From: Cereibacter johrii
GTDB lineage: Bacteria > Pseudomonadota > Alphaproteobacteria > Rhodobacterales > Rhodobacteraceae
Length of the DNA stretch: 64,000 bases
Assembly (NCBI RefSeq): GCF_001720585.1
Contig: NZ_MABH01000122.1
Coordinates: 1-64,000 of the forward strand
Direction: 5' to 3'
The position numbers and the translations under genes are program-made. Below are positions 1-9,400 of the stretch, in pieces; position 1 is the first letter of the stretch, and each line of letters begins with the position of its first letter. A model generated the notes under the pieces. It worked only from the letters and a program-made list of their open reading frames with translations, was not told the origin of the DNA and searched no databases.

Positions 1-1535
1 CGCCAGAGGGCGAAGGGCTCGGGCGGCAGATCCTGCACGCTCGGCCGGTCGGTTGGCAGGATACGGTCCAGCTCCGCCGGTTCGGGCAGGGCGCCGCCGC
101 AGAGCCGGTCGAGCACCGCCCGCGCCCGGCGCAGTTCGCGATGCGCGAGCTGCGGATAGAAATCCGCCAGCGCCCGCGCGCGCCGGGGCTGCCCCGAGGC
201 GGCCAGCGCCAGCAGGAACCAGGCCCAGTCCACCGGATCGGGATCGGCCGCGCCGTAATCCACCGTCGCCGCCTCGACGAGGCCTGCGAAGCGCCGCGCG
301 CCCGCCGCGGCATGGCCCTCCATCAGGTCGCAGAGACCGAGGCCGAAATGCGCCTCGGGCAGGTAGCGCACATAGCGCAGCGCCTGCTCGTAGCCCGCGC
401 GCGCGCGCACGAGGTCGTCGGCGGCCAGAGCTTCGGAGGCCTCGCGCAGCACGGCCCGATCGAGGCTGCGGGCCGTGGGGGTGAGGGTCTCGGCCGGGCG
501 CGGCGCGGGCCGCAGCACCAGATCGCCGAAGGGCCCGAGCTGCGCGATCTCTTCGCCCGGGGCCCTGCGGCCCTGCAGCTCGAGCCACTGGCGGATCTGC
601 GGCCGGTGCGCGAGCGTGTGGCGCGACTGGACGAGGTCGTAGCCCGCCTGCGTGATCCGCTCCAGCCGCTCGGGGTCGCCGAGGAGGCTGTCCACCACAT
701 CGAGCACATTGCCCGCATCGGCGAAGGCGCAATTCTCCATGTGCCGGAAGCCCGCGTCCTTCAGCCCGTCCGATTCCTCGCAGACGAGGCAGGCCCGCGC
801 GCCGGGGATCTCGAAATGCTTGCGTACCACCTCGCGCGCCATCGTCCCGCAGGTGAGCGACAGGCGGCTGGCATTCAGCGCCCGCGCATAGCCCTCGCCC
901 GACAGGGTGCGATGGGCGAGCCCGCTGCAATCGTCGAAGGCGGGCAGCACGAGGCAGGGGATCATGCGCGAGATCAGCGGGAAGACCTGCTGACGCCAGG
1001 GATATTGCTCGTGCGCCTTGCCCGACAGCATCACCGGCACCGTCTTCTCGATCCCGTAGTCGCGGAAGATCGCGGGGTTGATGAAGTTCGGCCAGACGAA
1101 GAGCTTCTCCTTCACCGTGGGCATGTATTCGGCGGCGGTGGTGGCGATGGCGAAGATCGTGTCGATCCCCCAGCCATCCATGTCCGACAGAAGGCCCGAC
1201 CGGCAGTCCGACCAGCTGTCGGCATTGTGCAGGATGGCCTTGGGGATGTCGTCGCAGCCGCGCACGTTCGAGATCTGCGGGCGGCGCGAGACGAAGGTCT
1301 GAAAGCCGCTCTCGAAGAGGGCCATGTCGGGGCGGTAGCGGTCGCAGGCGGCGCGATAGTCGCAGTCGCGGTTCACCACGATCACCTCGAACTGCGTCGA
1401 GAGGCAGAGCACATGGTCGTTCATGTGCTTGATCATGTGCGCCGACAGGCCCGCATTCGGGCTGTGGTCCCACTGGAAGAACAGAAGCCGCGGCTTGCGC
1501 CCGGACGTGCCGATTGAGGTGGTTGCCAGATCCAT
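1..1535 (-). CDS. CgeB-like glycosyltransferase, truncated by the window edge
   Basis: An uninterrupted minus-strand frame runs from an ATG at 1535 to the left edge (511 codons visible, no stop). The N-terminal ~340 residues resemble the CgeB/'glycosyl transferases group 1' fold: an opening RLLFFQWDHSPNAG loop, a YMPTVKEKLFVWPNF block and a late segment matching the donor-site half (GARACLVCEESDGLKDAGF). The remainder, with alanine-rich helical pairs such as AGYEQALRYV and EAHFGLGLCDL, looks like TPR repeats. A GGGGA sequence lies just upstream of the ATG. It is followed on the same strand by the UDP-glucuronate decarboxylase and priming-transferase genes, so a role in building a secreted polysaccharide is likely. 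The sugar specificity cannot be read. The overlapping plus-strand frame at 141-1517 is a shadow. Confidence 0.75.
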   Translation of the reverse strand, partial: MDLATTSIGTSGRKPRLLFFQWDHSPNAGLSAHMIKHMNDHVLCLSTQFEVIVVNRDCDYRAACDRYRPDMALFESGFQTFVSRRPQISNVRGCDDIPKAILHNADSWSDCRSGLLSDMDGWGIDTIFAIATTAAEYMPTVKEKLFVWPNFINPAIFRDYGIEKTVPVMLSGKAHEQYPWRQQVFPLISRMIPCLVLPAFDDCSGLAHRTLSGEGYARALNASRLSLTCGTMAREVVRKHFEIPGARACLVCEESDGLKDAGFRHMENCAFADAGNVLDVVDSLLGDPERLERITQAGYDLVQSRHTLAHRPQIRQWLELQGRRAPGEEIAQLGPFGDLVLRPAPRPAETLTPTARSLDRAVLREASEALAADDLVRARAGYEQALRYVRYLPEAHFGLGLCDLMEGHAAAGARRFAGLVEAATVDYGAADPDPVDWAWFLLALAASGQPRRARALADFYPQLAHRELRRARAVLDRLCGGALPEPAELDRILPTDRPSVQDLPPEPFALW

Positions 1536-1644
1536 CGTCCATCCCCGAAGCCCCTTCCGCGCCGCGCGCGGGCCGGGCCGATGCTGCCGAAACGCCCCCG
1601 CCGCGACCCGCCGGAGAGGCCGCGCCCCTCCGGCGGGCCGAGCC

Positions 1645-2676
1645 TCAGCGCAGCGCCTCGGAGGCGCCGTTGCGGGCGTGACCGTTCGCGACCATCGCCA
1701 TCGACATCTCGGGGACGGCGCGTTTCTGCGTCCGGCTCAGCAGCTGGTCGAAATGCGCGATCGTGCGCTGCAGGCCCTCGAACAGCGGGATCTCGGGCTT
1801 CCAGCCCAGCGTCTCGGTGGCGCGGGTGATGTCGGGCTTGCGCTGCGTGGGATCGTCCTTCGGCAGCGGCAGATGCACGCCCCTGGAGCGCGAGCCGGTC
1901 AGCTCGATCACCAGCGTCGCCAGCTCGAGCATGGTGAACTCGCCCGGGTTGCCGAGGTTCACCGGCAGCTCGATCCCGTCCGGCGCATCCATCAGGGCGC
2001 GGAAGCCCCGGATCAGGTCGGTGACATAGCAGAAGGAGCGGGTCTGCGTGCCGTCGCCGTAGATCGTGATCGGCTTGCCGGTCAGCGCCTGGACGATGAA
2101 GTTCGAGACCACCCGTCCGTCGTTCGGATGCATCCGCGGCCCGTAGGTGTTGAAGATCCGGGCGATGCGGATGTTCACGCCATATTGGCGGTGATAGTCG
2201 AAGAACAGGGTCTCGGCGCAGCGCTTGCCCTCGTCGTAGCAGGAGCGCGGGCCGTTCGGATTCACATGGCCCCAGTAGCCTTCGGGCTGGGGATGGACCT
2301 TCGGATCGCCATAGACCTCGGAGGTCGAGGCCTGGAAGATCTTCGACTTGGTGCGCCGCGCGAGGTCGAGCAGGTTGATCGCCCCCATGACGCTGGTCTT
2401 CACCGTCTTCACAGGATCGACCTGGTAATGGATCGGCGAGGCCGGGCAGGCGAGGTTGAAGATCTCGTCGGCCTCGACATGCAGCGGCACGGTCACGTCG
2501 TGGCGCATGATCTCGAAGCTGGGATGGTCCCGGAGGTGGGCCACGTTTTCGCGGGAGCCGGTCTGGAAGCTGTCGACGCAGATGACCTCGTGGCCGTCGG
2601 CAAGCAGGCTCTCGCACAGGAAGGAGCCGAGAAAGCCGAGACCGCCCGTCACCAGAATGCGCTTGTGTTCATGCAT
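1645..2676 (-). CDS. uxs: UDP-glucuronate decarboxylase (UDP-xylose synthase), NAD-dependent SDR
   Basis: This 343-residue extended short-chain dehydrogenase converts UDP-glucuronate to UDP-xylose in the cytoplasm, supplying a nucleotide sugar for polysaccharide assembly. The Rossmann nucleotide motif GGLGFLG is at residues 11-17. The catalytic Thr/Ser (T118, S119 in STSEVYG) and the Y147-x3-K151 pair are present. The segments [21 protein letters not shown] and [13 protein letters not shown] are hallmarks of the UXS family, which makes this call firmer than a generic epimerase. Length is usual for bacterial UXS. It sits 45 nt downstream of the priming transferase and ~110 nt upstream of the edge glycosyltransferase, all on the minus strand, so the three probably form one EPS operon. 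The last ~25 residues ([14 protein letters not shown]) extend beyond the conserved fold. Confidence 0.92.
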   Translation of the reverse strand: MHEHKRILVTGGLGFLGSFLCESLLADGHEVICVDSFQTGSRENVAHLRDHPSFEIMRHDVTVPLHVEADEIFNLACPASPIHYQVDPVKTVKTSVMGAINLLDLARRTKSKIFQASTSEVYGDPKVHPQPEGYWGHVNPNGPRSCYDEGKRCAETLFFDYHRQYGVNIRIARIFNTYGPRMHPNDGRVVSNFIVQALTGKPITIYGDGTQTRSFCYVTDLIRGFRALMDAPDGIELPVNLGNPGEFTMLELATLVIELTGSRSRGVHLPLPKDDPTQRKPDITRATETLGWKPEIPLFEGLQRTIAHFDQLLSRTQKRAVPEMSMAMVANGHARNGASEALR

Positions 2677-2721
2677 CGGAATGAATCCTCCTTGAAGATC
2701 GCGTCGGTCCTGAAGCGGGGC

Positions 2722-4137
2722 TCAATAGGCGCCCCGCCCCCGGAAGACGGCTCTGAACGTGCTGAAAATGATCGACAGGTCGAACCAGAAGGACCGATTG
2801 TCGAGATAGTACCCGTCGATCTGCTCCTGCAGCGCGACATCGGCCTCGCTGCGCTCGGAGATCTGCCACAGGCCGGTCAGGCCCGGCACCACCGAGGCAC
2901 GGCGCAGCCGGAAATCGGGGCGCATCGCCGCGAGGTGATAGTCGGGAAAGGGCCGCGGCCCGACCACGCTCATCTCGCCGCGGATGATGTTGAGCAGTTG
3001 CGGCAGCTCGTCGAGGCTCGACACCCGCAGGAAGCGGCCGACGAACGGCAGGATCCGCGGATCCTTGCGCAGCTTGAAGTTGGTCTGCCATTCCGCGCGC
3101 GCCGCCGGATCGCGTTCGAGCAGATCCTGAAGCATCCGCTCCGACTCGCGATACATCGTGCGCAGCTTCAGCATCGGGATCTTGCGGCCGTCCCGCCCCT
3201 CGCGCGGCTGGATGTAGAAGGCGGGGCCCGGATCGATGAAACGGATCGCGAGGGCCGCGGCCAGCACGACCGGCAGGACCACCACCGCGGCCGGCAGGGC
3301 CAGCGCGAGGTCAAGCGCCCGCTTGAGCAGGCGGACCGACGGGCCGTCCGAGGGCCGGCACAGCCGCAGGCCGAGCGAGCCGCCGTGATCGGCGGGCTGC
3401 AACCCCGAGAGCTGCAGCTTCGGCAGGTCGGAGACGAGCATGACCTCGGCATGACGCTGGCGCAGCTGATCGAGGCTCTCGGGCGGCGGCAGGGCATCGT
3501 CGGCCCAGAGCACCACCTGCGCCTCGTCGGCGCGCCGCACCGGCAAAAGCCCGTATCGCCGATTCTCCCCGAGGAACCGCTCGAGCGCCGCCGCGCGTTC
3601 GGGGCATCCGGTCACGCGCACGGGCAGGCCCCAGAGGCCCAGCCGCTCGAGCAGCGCCCGGCCGAGCCGCCCGGTGCAGAGCTGCATGAACTGGACGAGC
3701 AGGAAGGCCGCCAGCACCTCGGCAAGGGTGCCGGCGCTCGCCTCCATCAGGAGCCAGCCGCTCGAGACGGCAACGAGCGCCCCCCCGCCCCAGGCCTGCA
3801 CCGACCGGCGGAGCGCCGCATCGGAATGCAGGCCATAGCCGGGATAGAGGCCGCCGAGCGCCTTGAGGGCGATCTGAACCAGCACGGCCTGCAGGAGCAG
3901 GGGCGCAAAGGCCGCATCGGGCGCGAAAGGCGGTCCGGCCCAGCTCAGGCCCTGCGCCACCGCGACCAGCGGCGCCGCGTCGAAAAGCAGGAGCGTGGCC
4001 CCCGAGACGAGCTTGCGGCGCGACAGCGCCTCCGTCCGTCCCGCAGCCGGTCCCTGCGGCACCGGCTCGAAGCCGGACAGATCGCCCAGCGCGCCGCCCG
4101 CAGGCGCGGTGCCGAGTGGCGAAAGATTGGCATTCAT
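2722..4137 (-). CDS. Undecaprenyl-phosphate sugar-1-phosphate transferase (EPS priming enzyme)
   Basis: This 471-residue polyprenyl-phosphate hexose-1-phosphate transferase starts the repeat unit on the undecaprenyl carrier at the inner membrane. The N-terminal half carries hydrophobic segments (LLFDAAPLVAV; LLQAVLVQIALKALGGLYPG; ALVAVSSGWLL; LAAFLLVQFMQL) followed by a soluble CoA-binding-like domain. From about residue 265 comes the catalytic 'bacterial sugar transferase' domain: KRALDLALA, one further hydrophobic segment, LKLRTMY, the SSLDELPQLLNIIRGEMSVVGP core and VPGLTGLWQ. This WbaP/PssY-like arrangement is full length. It is first in the three-gene minus-strand EPS operon, preceded by a kilobase of non-coding sequence. 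The donor sugar (galactose or glucose type) cannot be told from the sequence. Confidence 0.9.
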   Translation of the reverse strand: MNANLSPLGTAPAGGALGDLSGFEPVPQGPAAGRTEALSRRKLVSGATLLLFDAAPLVAVAQGLSWAGPPFAPDAAFAPLLLQAVLVQIALKALGGLYPGYGLHSDAALRRSVQAWGGGALVAVSSGWLLMEASAGTLAEVLAAFLLVQFMQLCTGRLGRALLERLGLWGLPVRVTGCPERAAALERFLGENRRYGLLPVRRADEAQVVLWADDALPPPESLDQLRQRHAEVMLVSDLPKLQLSGLQPADHGGSLGLRLCRPSDGPSVRLLKRALDLALALPAAVVVLPVVLAAALAIRFIDPGPAFYIQPREGRDGRKIPMLKLRTMYRESERMLQDLLERDPAARAEWQTNFKLRKDPRILPFVGRFLRVSSLDELPQLLNIIRGEMSVVGPRPFPDYHLAAMRPDFRLRRASVVPGLTGLWQISERSEADVALQEQIDGYYLDNRSFWFDLSIIFSTFRAVFRGRGAY

Positions 4138-5152
4138 GCTTCCGGACCCCGGTCAGCGCCCCGGTGGCAGCGAACGGAAAGGCATTCGCCGGTGAATGAA
4201 CAGGCCTTCGAAACGCATTCCGCGAGGGACATTCTCTGACCTCAAAATGACACCAAACAACTCGATGCCCGGGATCGTATGCCACTTCGGTAATTTCGCG
4301 GAACTTGAACAAACGACGAGCGTCCGGCGCGGATCTACTCCGAATTCCTTGCGTCTCTGGCCTTTTCGGCAAGGGGGGGACAGGGGATCCTCCGTTCCGT
4401 CGAAGCCTCTCGAAGGGGGCGGGTCATGCCCCGCCTTTCCTGTCCTTTCGGCGCATCCCCGCGCCTGCGCATCCGCATCGAGGGCTGCCGCAGCGGCCCG
4501 CCTCATCGGCCGCATGAGCCGGAACGCCCGGCCCGGAGGCTCGCTCACGGGCCGCCCGTGCGGGGCGGCAGCGAAAGCGCCAAGCCTATGGCGGGCGCGC
4601 GGCCGCGCTTATCGCCCGATCGGATGAAGAAGCGACCGCGGCCGGACGGATCGGGCGATTCCCTTCGGGGTGGCTCCGAAAGACTTACCCCCCTTCCCCC
4701 GATCATATGGTCTGGCCGTCACAAGGTCCGACTTGCGCGATCGGGTGCTCCGGCGCGAAATTCATCAGAGCGGGAATCCGAGGGAGGCGTTTTTACATTA
4801 TCATGGCGATTTTCGATCCCATCGGGTCCGCGTGACAATCTTTTTCCGTCCGCCACTCCCTCTCCTGCGGCGACTCCGGGCCCTGCGGCCCATGCCTGGG
4901 GGATGACGCAAAAGGATCCGCCACGGGCCCCTGCCCGGACCGGATCCTGACGCGCCCCCCGCCCGCAGATCCCGGACGGCACCCAATCGAACCCGCCGAC
5001 CCGGCATGTCCGGGCGGGCGAAGCACCTGTTTCTGCTGATCCCTGAGCCTTGTTGCATCCTGCGCGCGCCTTCGAGCGTGCGACCCGAAGAAGCGGCAAT
5101 CGCGGCCGTCGGATGGTCCGAAGGCGCGCAAGCCACGAAAAGGACCTGACGT
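4138..5152. other. Long divergent intergenic region (about 1 kb)
   Basis: This stretch separates the minus-strand EPS operon from the plus-strand CobW gene. I see no reading frame with protein-like composition; the open frames are Arg/Pro-rich shadows. It contains AT-richer patches near 4230-4320 and 4790-4810 that could hold the divergent promoters. A hairpin (GGCGGG-tcatgc-CCCGCC) near 4416-4437 is followed by CTTTCC, which resembles a terminator although no gene precedes it. A small RNA ending there is possible but unsupported. Confidence 0.4.
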
Positions 5153-6379
5153 ATGAGTTCCGATCCCGCCCGTTCCGGCAGACTGCCCACCGCGATCCTC
5201 TCGGGCTTTCTGGGTGCGGGAAAGACGACCCTGCTCAACCACCTGCTGCGCAACCGCAGCGGCCTGCGCGTGGCCGTGATCGTGAACGACATGTCCGAGA
5301 TCTGCATCGACGCCGAGCTCGTGGCCTCGGGCGGCGCCTCGCTCAGCCACACCGAGGAAGAGCTGGTCGAGATGTCGAACGGCTGCATCTGCTGCACGCT
5401 GCGCGACGATCTGCTGCGCGAGGTGCGCCGTCTGGCGCTCGAGGGGCGCTTCGACTACCTGCTGATCGAGGCGACCGGCATCTCCGAGCCGCTGCCCATC
5501 GCCGCCACCTTCGAATTCTGCGACGGCGCCGAATCGAGCCTGAGCGACGTGGCGCGGCTCGATGCGATGGTCACGGTGGTCGATGCGGTCAATCTCACGC
5601 AGGATTACCTGAGCCGCGACCTGCTGCGGGACCGCGGCGAGGTCCGCGGCACGGACGACCAGCGCACGCTGGTCGAACTGCTGGTGGACCAGATCGAATT
5701 CGCCGACATCGTGATCCTCAACAAGACCCGCACGGCGGGCCCCGAGCGCACCGCGGCGGCGCGGCGCATCGTGCGGGCGCTCAATCCCGACGCCAAGCTG
5801 ATCGAGACCGAACAGAGCGAGGTCGACCCGCGCGAGATCCTCGACACCGGCCTCTTCGATCCGGCCCGTGCGCGCAGCCATCCGCGCTGGCTGCAGGAGC
5901 TTTACGGCTTCGCGGCCCACAAGCCCGAGGATCAGGAATATGGCATCACCTCCTTCTGCTTTCGCGCGCGGGCGCCGTTCGACGGCAAGCGCATCCGGGA
6001 GGTGCTGACGGGCGACCTGCCGGGCGTGATCCGGGCGAAGGGGCATTTCTGGACGGCCGATCACCCCGACAGGGTGCTCCAGTTCAGCCAGGCGGGCAGC
6101 CTGCGCACCATCGCGCAGAGCGGCCGCTGGTGGGCCGCCACGCCCCGCAGCGACTGGCCGGCCGATCAGCGCGTGATCGAGCGCATCGCGCGGCACTGGC
6201 GCCCGCCCTACGGCGACCGGCGTCAGGAGCTCGTGTTCATCGGCACCCGCGAGATGGACTACGGCCGGATCTACCCGCTGATCGACGCCTGCCTGCTGCG
6301 GAGCACCCCGATGCGCCCGCCGGCCATGCCGGCCGCGGCGCGGACGGGGCTCGCGGTTCAGGAAGCCGGGCGGGACTAG
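5153..6379 (+). CDS. CobW/COG0523 GTP-dependent metallochaperone
   Basis: This 408-residue G3E-family GTPase probably delivers or allocates a metal, most often zinc or cobalt in this family. The Walker A loop GFLGAGKTT is at residues 18-26, the metal-binding CxCC motif at C78, C80 and C81 (GCICCT), a Walker B-like LLIEATGISEP and the guanine-specificity stretch ILNKT. The C-terminal CobW domain begins near residue 255 (YGITSFCFRAR). The start is supported by AAAAGG 8 nt upstream of the ATG. The gene stands alone, with no cob or znu neighbours, so the target metal is open. I looked for a Zur-like palindrome upstream and found nothing convincing. The product ends in a short Ala-rich tail (residues ~390-408). 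Confidence 0.9.
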   Translation: MSSDPARSGRLPTAILSGFLGAGKTTLLNHLLRNRSGLRVAVIVNDMSEICIDAELVASGGASLSHTEEELVEMSNGCICCTLRDDLLREVRRLALEGRFDYLLIEATGISEPLPIAATFEFCDGAESSLSDVARLDAMVTVVDAVNLTQDYLSRDLLRDRGEVRGTDDQRTLVELLVDQIEFADIVILNKTRTAGPERTAAARRIVRALNPDAKLIETEQSEVDPREILDTGLFDPARARSHPRWLQELYGFAAHKPEDQEYGITSFCFRARAPFDGKRIREVLTGDLPGVIRAKGHFWTADHPDRVLQFSQAGSLRTIAQSGRWWAATPRSDWPADQRVIERIARHWRPPYGDRRQELVFIGTREMDYGRIYPLIDACLLRSTPMRPPAMPAAARTGLAVQEAGRD

Positions 6380-6458
6380 CGGATCGGAACAGGGCAGCCG
6401 GCGCGCCCCGAGCGCCGGATCGAGCTGTTGCGCGGTATTTGTTCAGGGATCTACGGAC

Positions 6459-9400
6459 ATGACAGACAATGCGATCGTCGTCGAGAACGCCCGGACCGAC
6501 GGGGTGATGCCGAAGTCCTACTGGGATGTCGAGCATTCGACCTTCATCGAAGGGTTCGCCACCGACATCAGCGTGAATGCCGGCCAGCGGATCGACTTCA
6601 AGATCAACGTCAACGACGAGGCGGGCAGCGACTACAAGGTCGAGGTCTTCCGGCTCGGCTATTACGGCGGAGAGGGCGCGCGGAAGGTGGCCGAATGGGT
6701 CAATACCGACGCCAAGGTGCAGGATCAGGCGACCTACAATCCGACGCTCGGGCTGGTGGATGCGGGCAACTGGTCGGTGACCGACAGCTGGCTCACGCCG
6801 ACCGATGCGGTGTCCGGGGTCTATATCGCGCGCGTCCAGCGGCTCGATGCCTCGGGCAACCCGATCGCGGGCGAGGTCAACCAGATCCCCTTCATCCTGC
6901 GCGAGGATGACCGTGCCTCGGACATCGTGCTCCAGACGTCGGACACGACGTGGCAGGCCTACAATGGCTGGGGCGGCAACAACGGCCAGATCGGCGCCAA
7001 CCTCTATGGCGACGTCAGCGGCACGATCGACCATCCGGACATCCCCGGCGCCAGCTCCTACGAGCCCGACCGGGCCTATGCGGTCAGCTACAACCGCCCG
7101 CTCATCACGCGCGGCCTCGACGGCCAACAGGGCGGGGTCGCGGCCGGGGCGCAGGATTACCTGTTCGGCGCCGATTATGCGGCGATCTACTGGCTGGAGA
7201 AGAACGGCTACGACGTCTCCTACATGTCGGGCGTGGATACCGACCGGCTCGGCGCCGACTATCTGAAGAAATATCAGGCCTTCATCTCGGTCGGGCACGA
7301 CGAGTACTGGTCGGGCGGCCAGAGGGCGAATGTCGAGGAGGCCCGCGACGACGGCGTGAACCTGCTCTTCTGGGGCGGCAACGACGTCTACTGGAAGACG
7401 CGCTACGAGGCGAGCGCGATCGACGGCGTCGATTACCGCACCCTCGTCTGCTACAAGGAGACGACGGCGGTCGCCGACCCGACGGCGGGGCCGGAAGACT
7501 ATTACAACCTCGATCCGACCGACATCTGGACCGGCACCTGGCGCGACACCCGCTTCCACGGCAACCCGCTGGCGGGAGGCGGCCTGCCCGACGACTTCCT
7601 CTCGGGCCAGTGCCCGACCTGCAACTGCGCCGAGAACTCGCTCACCGGCCAGCTGTTCGGGCCCGACGGCACCGGCGAATTCGGCGGCGCGCTGGATGTG
7701 ACCGGCGAATATGCGCAGCTCCGGGTGTGGCGCGACACCACCATCGCGAATGGCGGCGCGCTCGATATCGCTCCGGGCCTCCTCGGCTACGAATGGAACA
7801 CCTCGCCCGACGACTACAACCGGCCGGCCGGGCTGGTGCATCTGTCCGAGACGACCATTCCCTGGGGCGCGATCCTGACCGATCAGGGCAACACCACCGC
7901 GCCGGGCATCGCCACGCACAATCTCTCTCTCTACCGCGCCGAGAGCGGCGCGCTCGTCTTCGGGGCCGGCACGGTGTTCTGGACCTGGGCGCTCAGCAAC
8001 CTGCACGACGGCGAGCCCTACAACGCGCAGATCGAGAACCGCGACCTGCAGCAGTTCGTCGTGAACATGTTCGCCGACATGGGCATCCAGCCCGGCGTGG
8101 CCGATGCGGTGCTGGCCTCGCAGGGGCTCCTGCGCGCGCTGGCCTCGGCCGACGCGGCCCCCGCGACGGCCCTCATCAACGACCTGCCCGACACGCTGCC
8201 CGCGCTCGAGACCGTCACGATCACCGGCACCGCCACCGACGACGACGGCAATCCGCTGACCCAGGACGGCCGGGTGGCGCTGGTCGAGGTTTCTCTCGAC
8301 GGCGGCACGACCTGGACGGCCGCGCAGGGCACGACGAACTGGAGCTTCAGCTGGACGCCGACCCGCCAGGGGGTCTTCGACATCCGGGTGCGTGCCTTCG
8401 ACGATACCCTGAACCTGCCGGTGGCGGTGACGCTCGACCGCGAGACCGTCGAGATCACCGCGCCCGTGGTGCCCCCCGAGGTGAGCCTCTTCGACCCGTT
8501 CGTGACCTTCAACGGCCAGTCCCACAACGACAACATGGCGCTGGAGCTGGGGACGCGCTTCACGGCGCTGCAGACGGGCTCGGTCACCGAGCTGCGCTAT
8601 TACCGCGCGGCCTCGGATGCGACCGACACGGATACGCGGACCGGGCATCTGTGGCGCGCGGACGGCACGCTGCTGGCGACCGTGACCTTCGTCTCGACAC
8701 CGGGTCAGACGGGCTGGCAGACGGCGGAGCTGTCATCGCCGATCACGCTGGCGGCGGGGCAGAGCTATGTCGTCTCCTACACGACGCAGGACAATTACGT
8801 CGGCACGAGCGGCTTCTTCTCGACCGCCTATGTCGATCCCTACGGCATCTTGAGCGCCGGGGCGGGCACCGGCGGCGTGTTCGCTCTCGGCTCGAACATC
8901 TTCCCCAGCACGAGCTATCAGGGGACGAGCTACTGGGTGGACATCACCTTCGCCCCGCAACCGGCGGGAACCGGCTTGCCGGTCTTCGCCGGGCCCTCGG
9001 CCTTCTCGGTGGCCGAGAACGACCTTTATGTGGGCACGGTCGCCGCCACCGACCCGCAGGGCCAGCCGATCAGCTACGCCATCGCCGGCGGGGCGGATGC
9101 CGGTCTGTTCAGCATCGACGCGAAGACGGGGGCGCTGCATTTCCGCTTCCCCGCCAATCACGAGCTGCCCACCGACGCGGATGGCAACAACATCTTCCAG
9201 TTCCGCGTGACGGCCACGGACCTGACCGGAGAGGTCGCCACGCGCGACTTTTCGGTGACCCTCACCGACCTGGTCGATGAGTCCCTCCATCCGTCGCTTC
9301 TCTTCGGCCCGACGGATGCTCCCGCCGCCACGATCACCGACGACCCGACCGACTATGAGCTCGGGATGCGGTTCCAGGCCTCGAGCAGCGGCGAGATCAC

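Noticed and set aside
141-1517. Long plus-strand open frame (458 codons)
   Set aside because: Composition is His/Arg/Gly-rich shadow of the minus-strand glycosyltransferase, whose translation shows real family motifs.
1423-4239. 938-codon plus-strand open frame over the EPS genes
   Set aside because: Antisense to two well-supported genes (UDP-glucuronate decarboxylase and sugar transferase); no domain recognisable.
4426-4950. Plus-strand 174-codon frame in the 1-kb gap
   Set aside because: Pro/Arg/Ser-rich, no start signal, no family; treated as non-coding.
4780-5152. Zur box upstream of the CobW gene
   Set aside because: TTACATTATCATGG near 4794 is loosely similar but not palindromic enough to claim.
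6237-8648. 803-codon minus-strand open frame
   Set aside because: Antisense to the DUF4082 protein gene; shadow composition.
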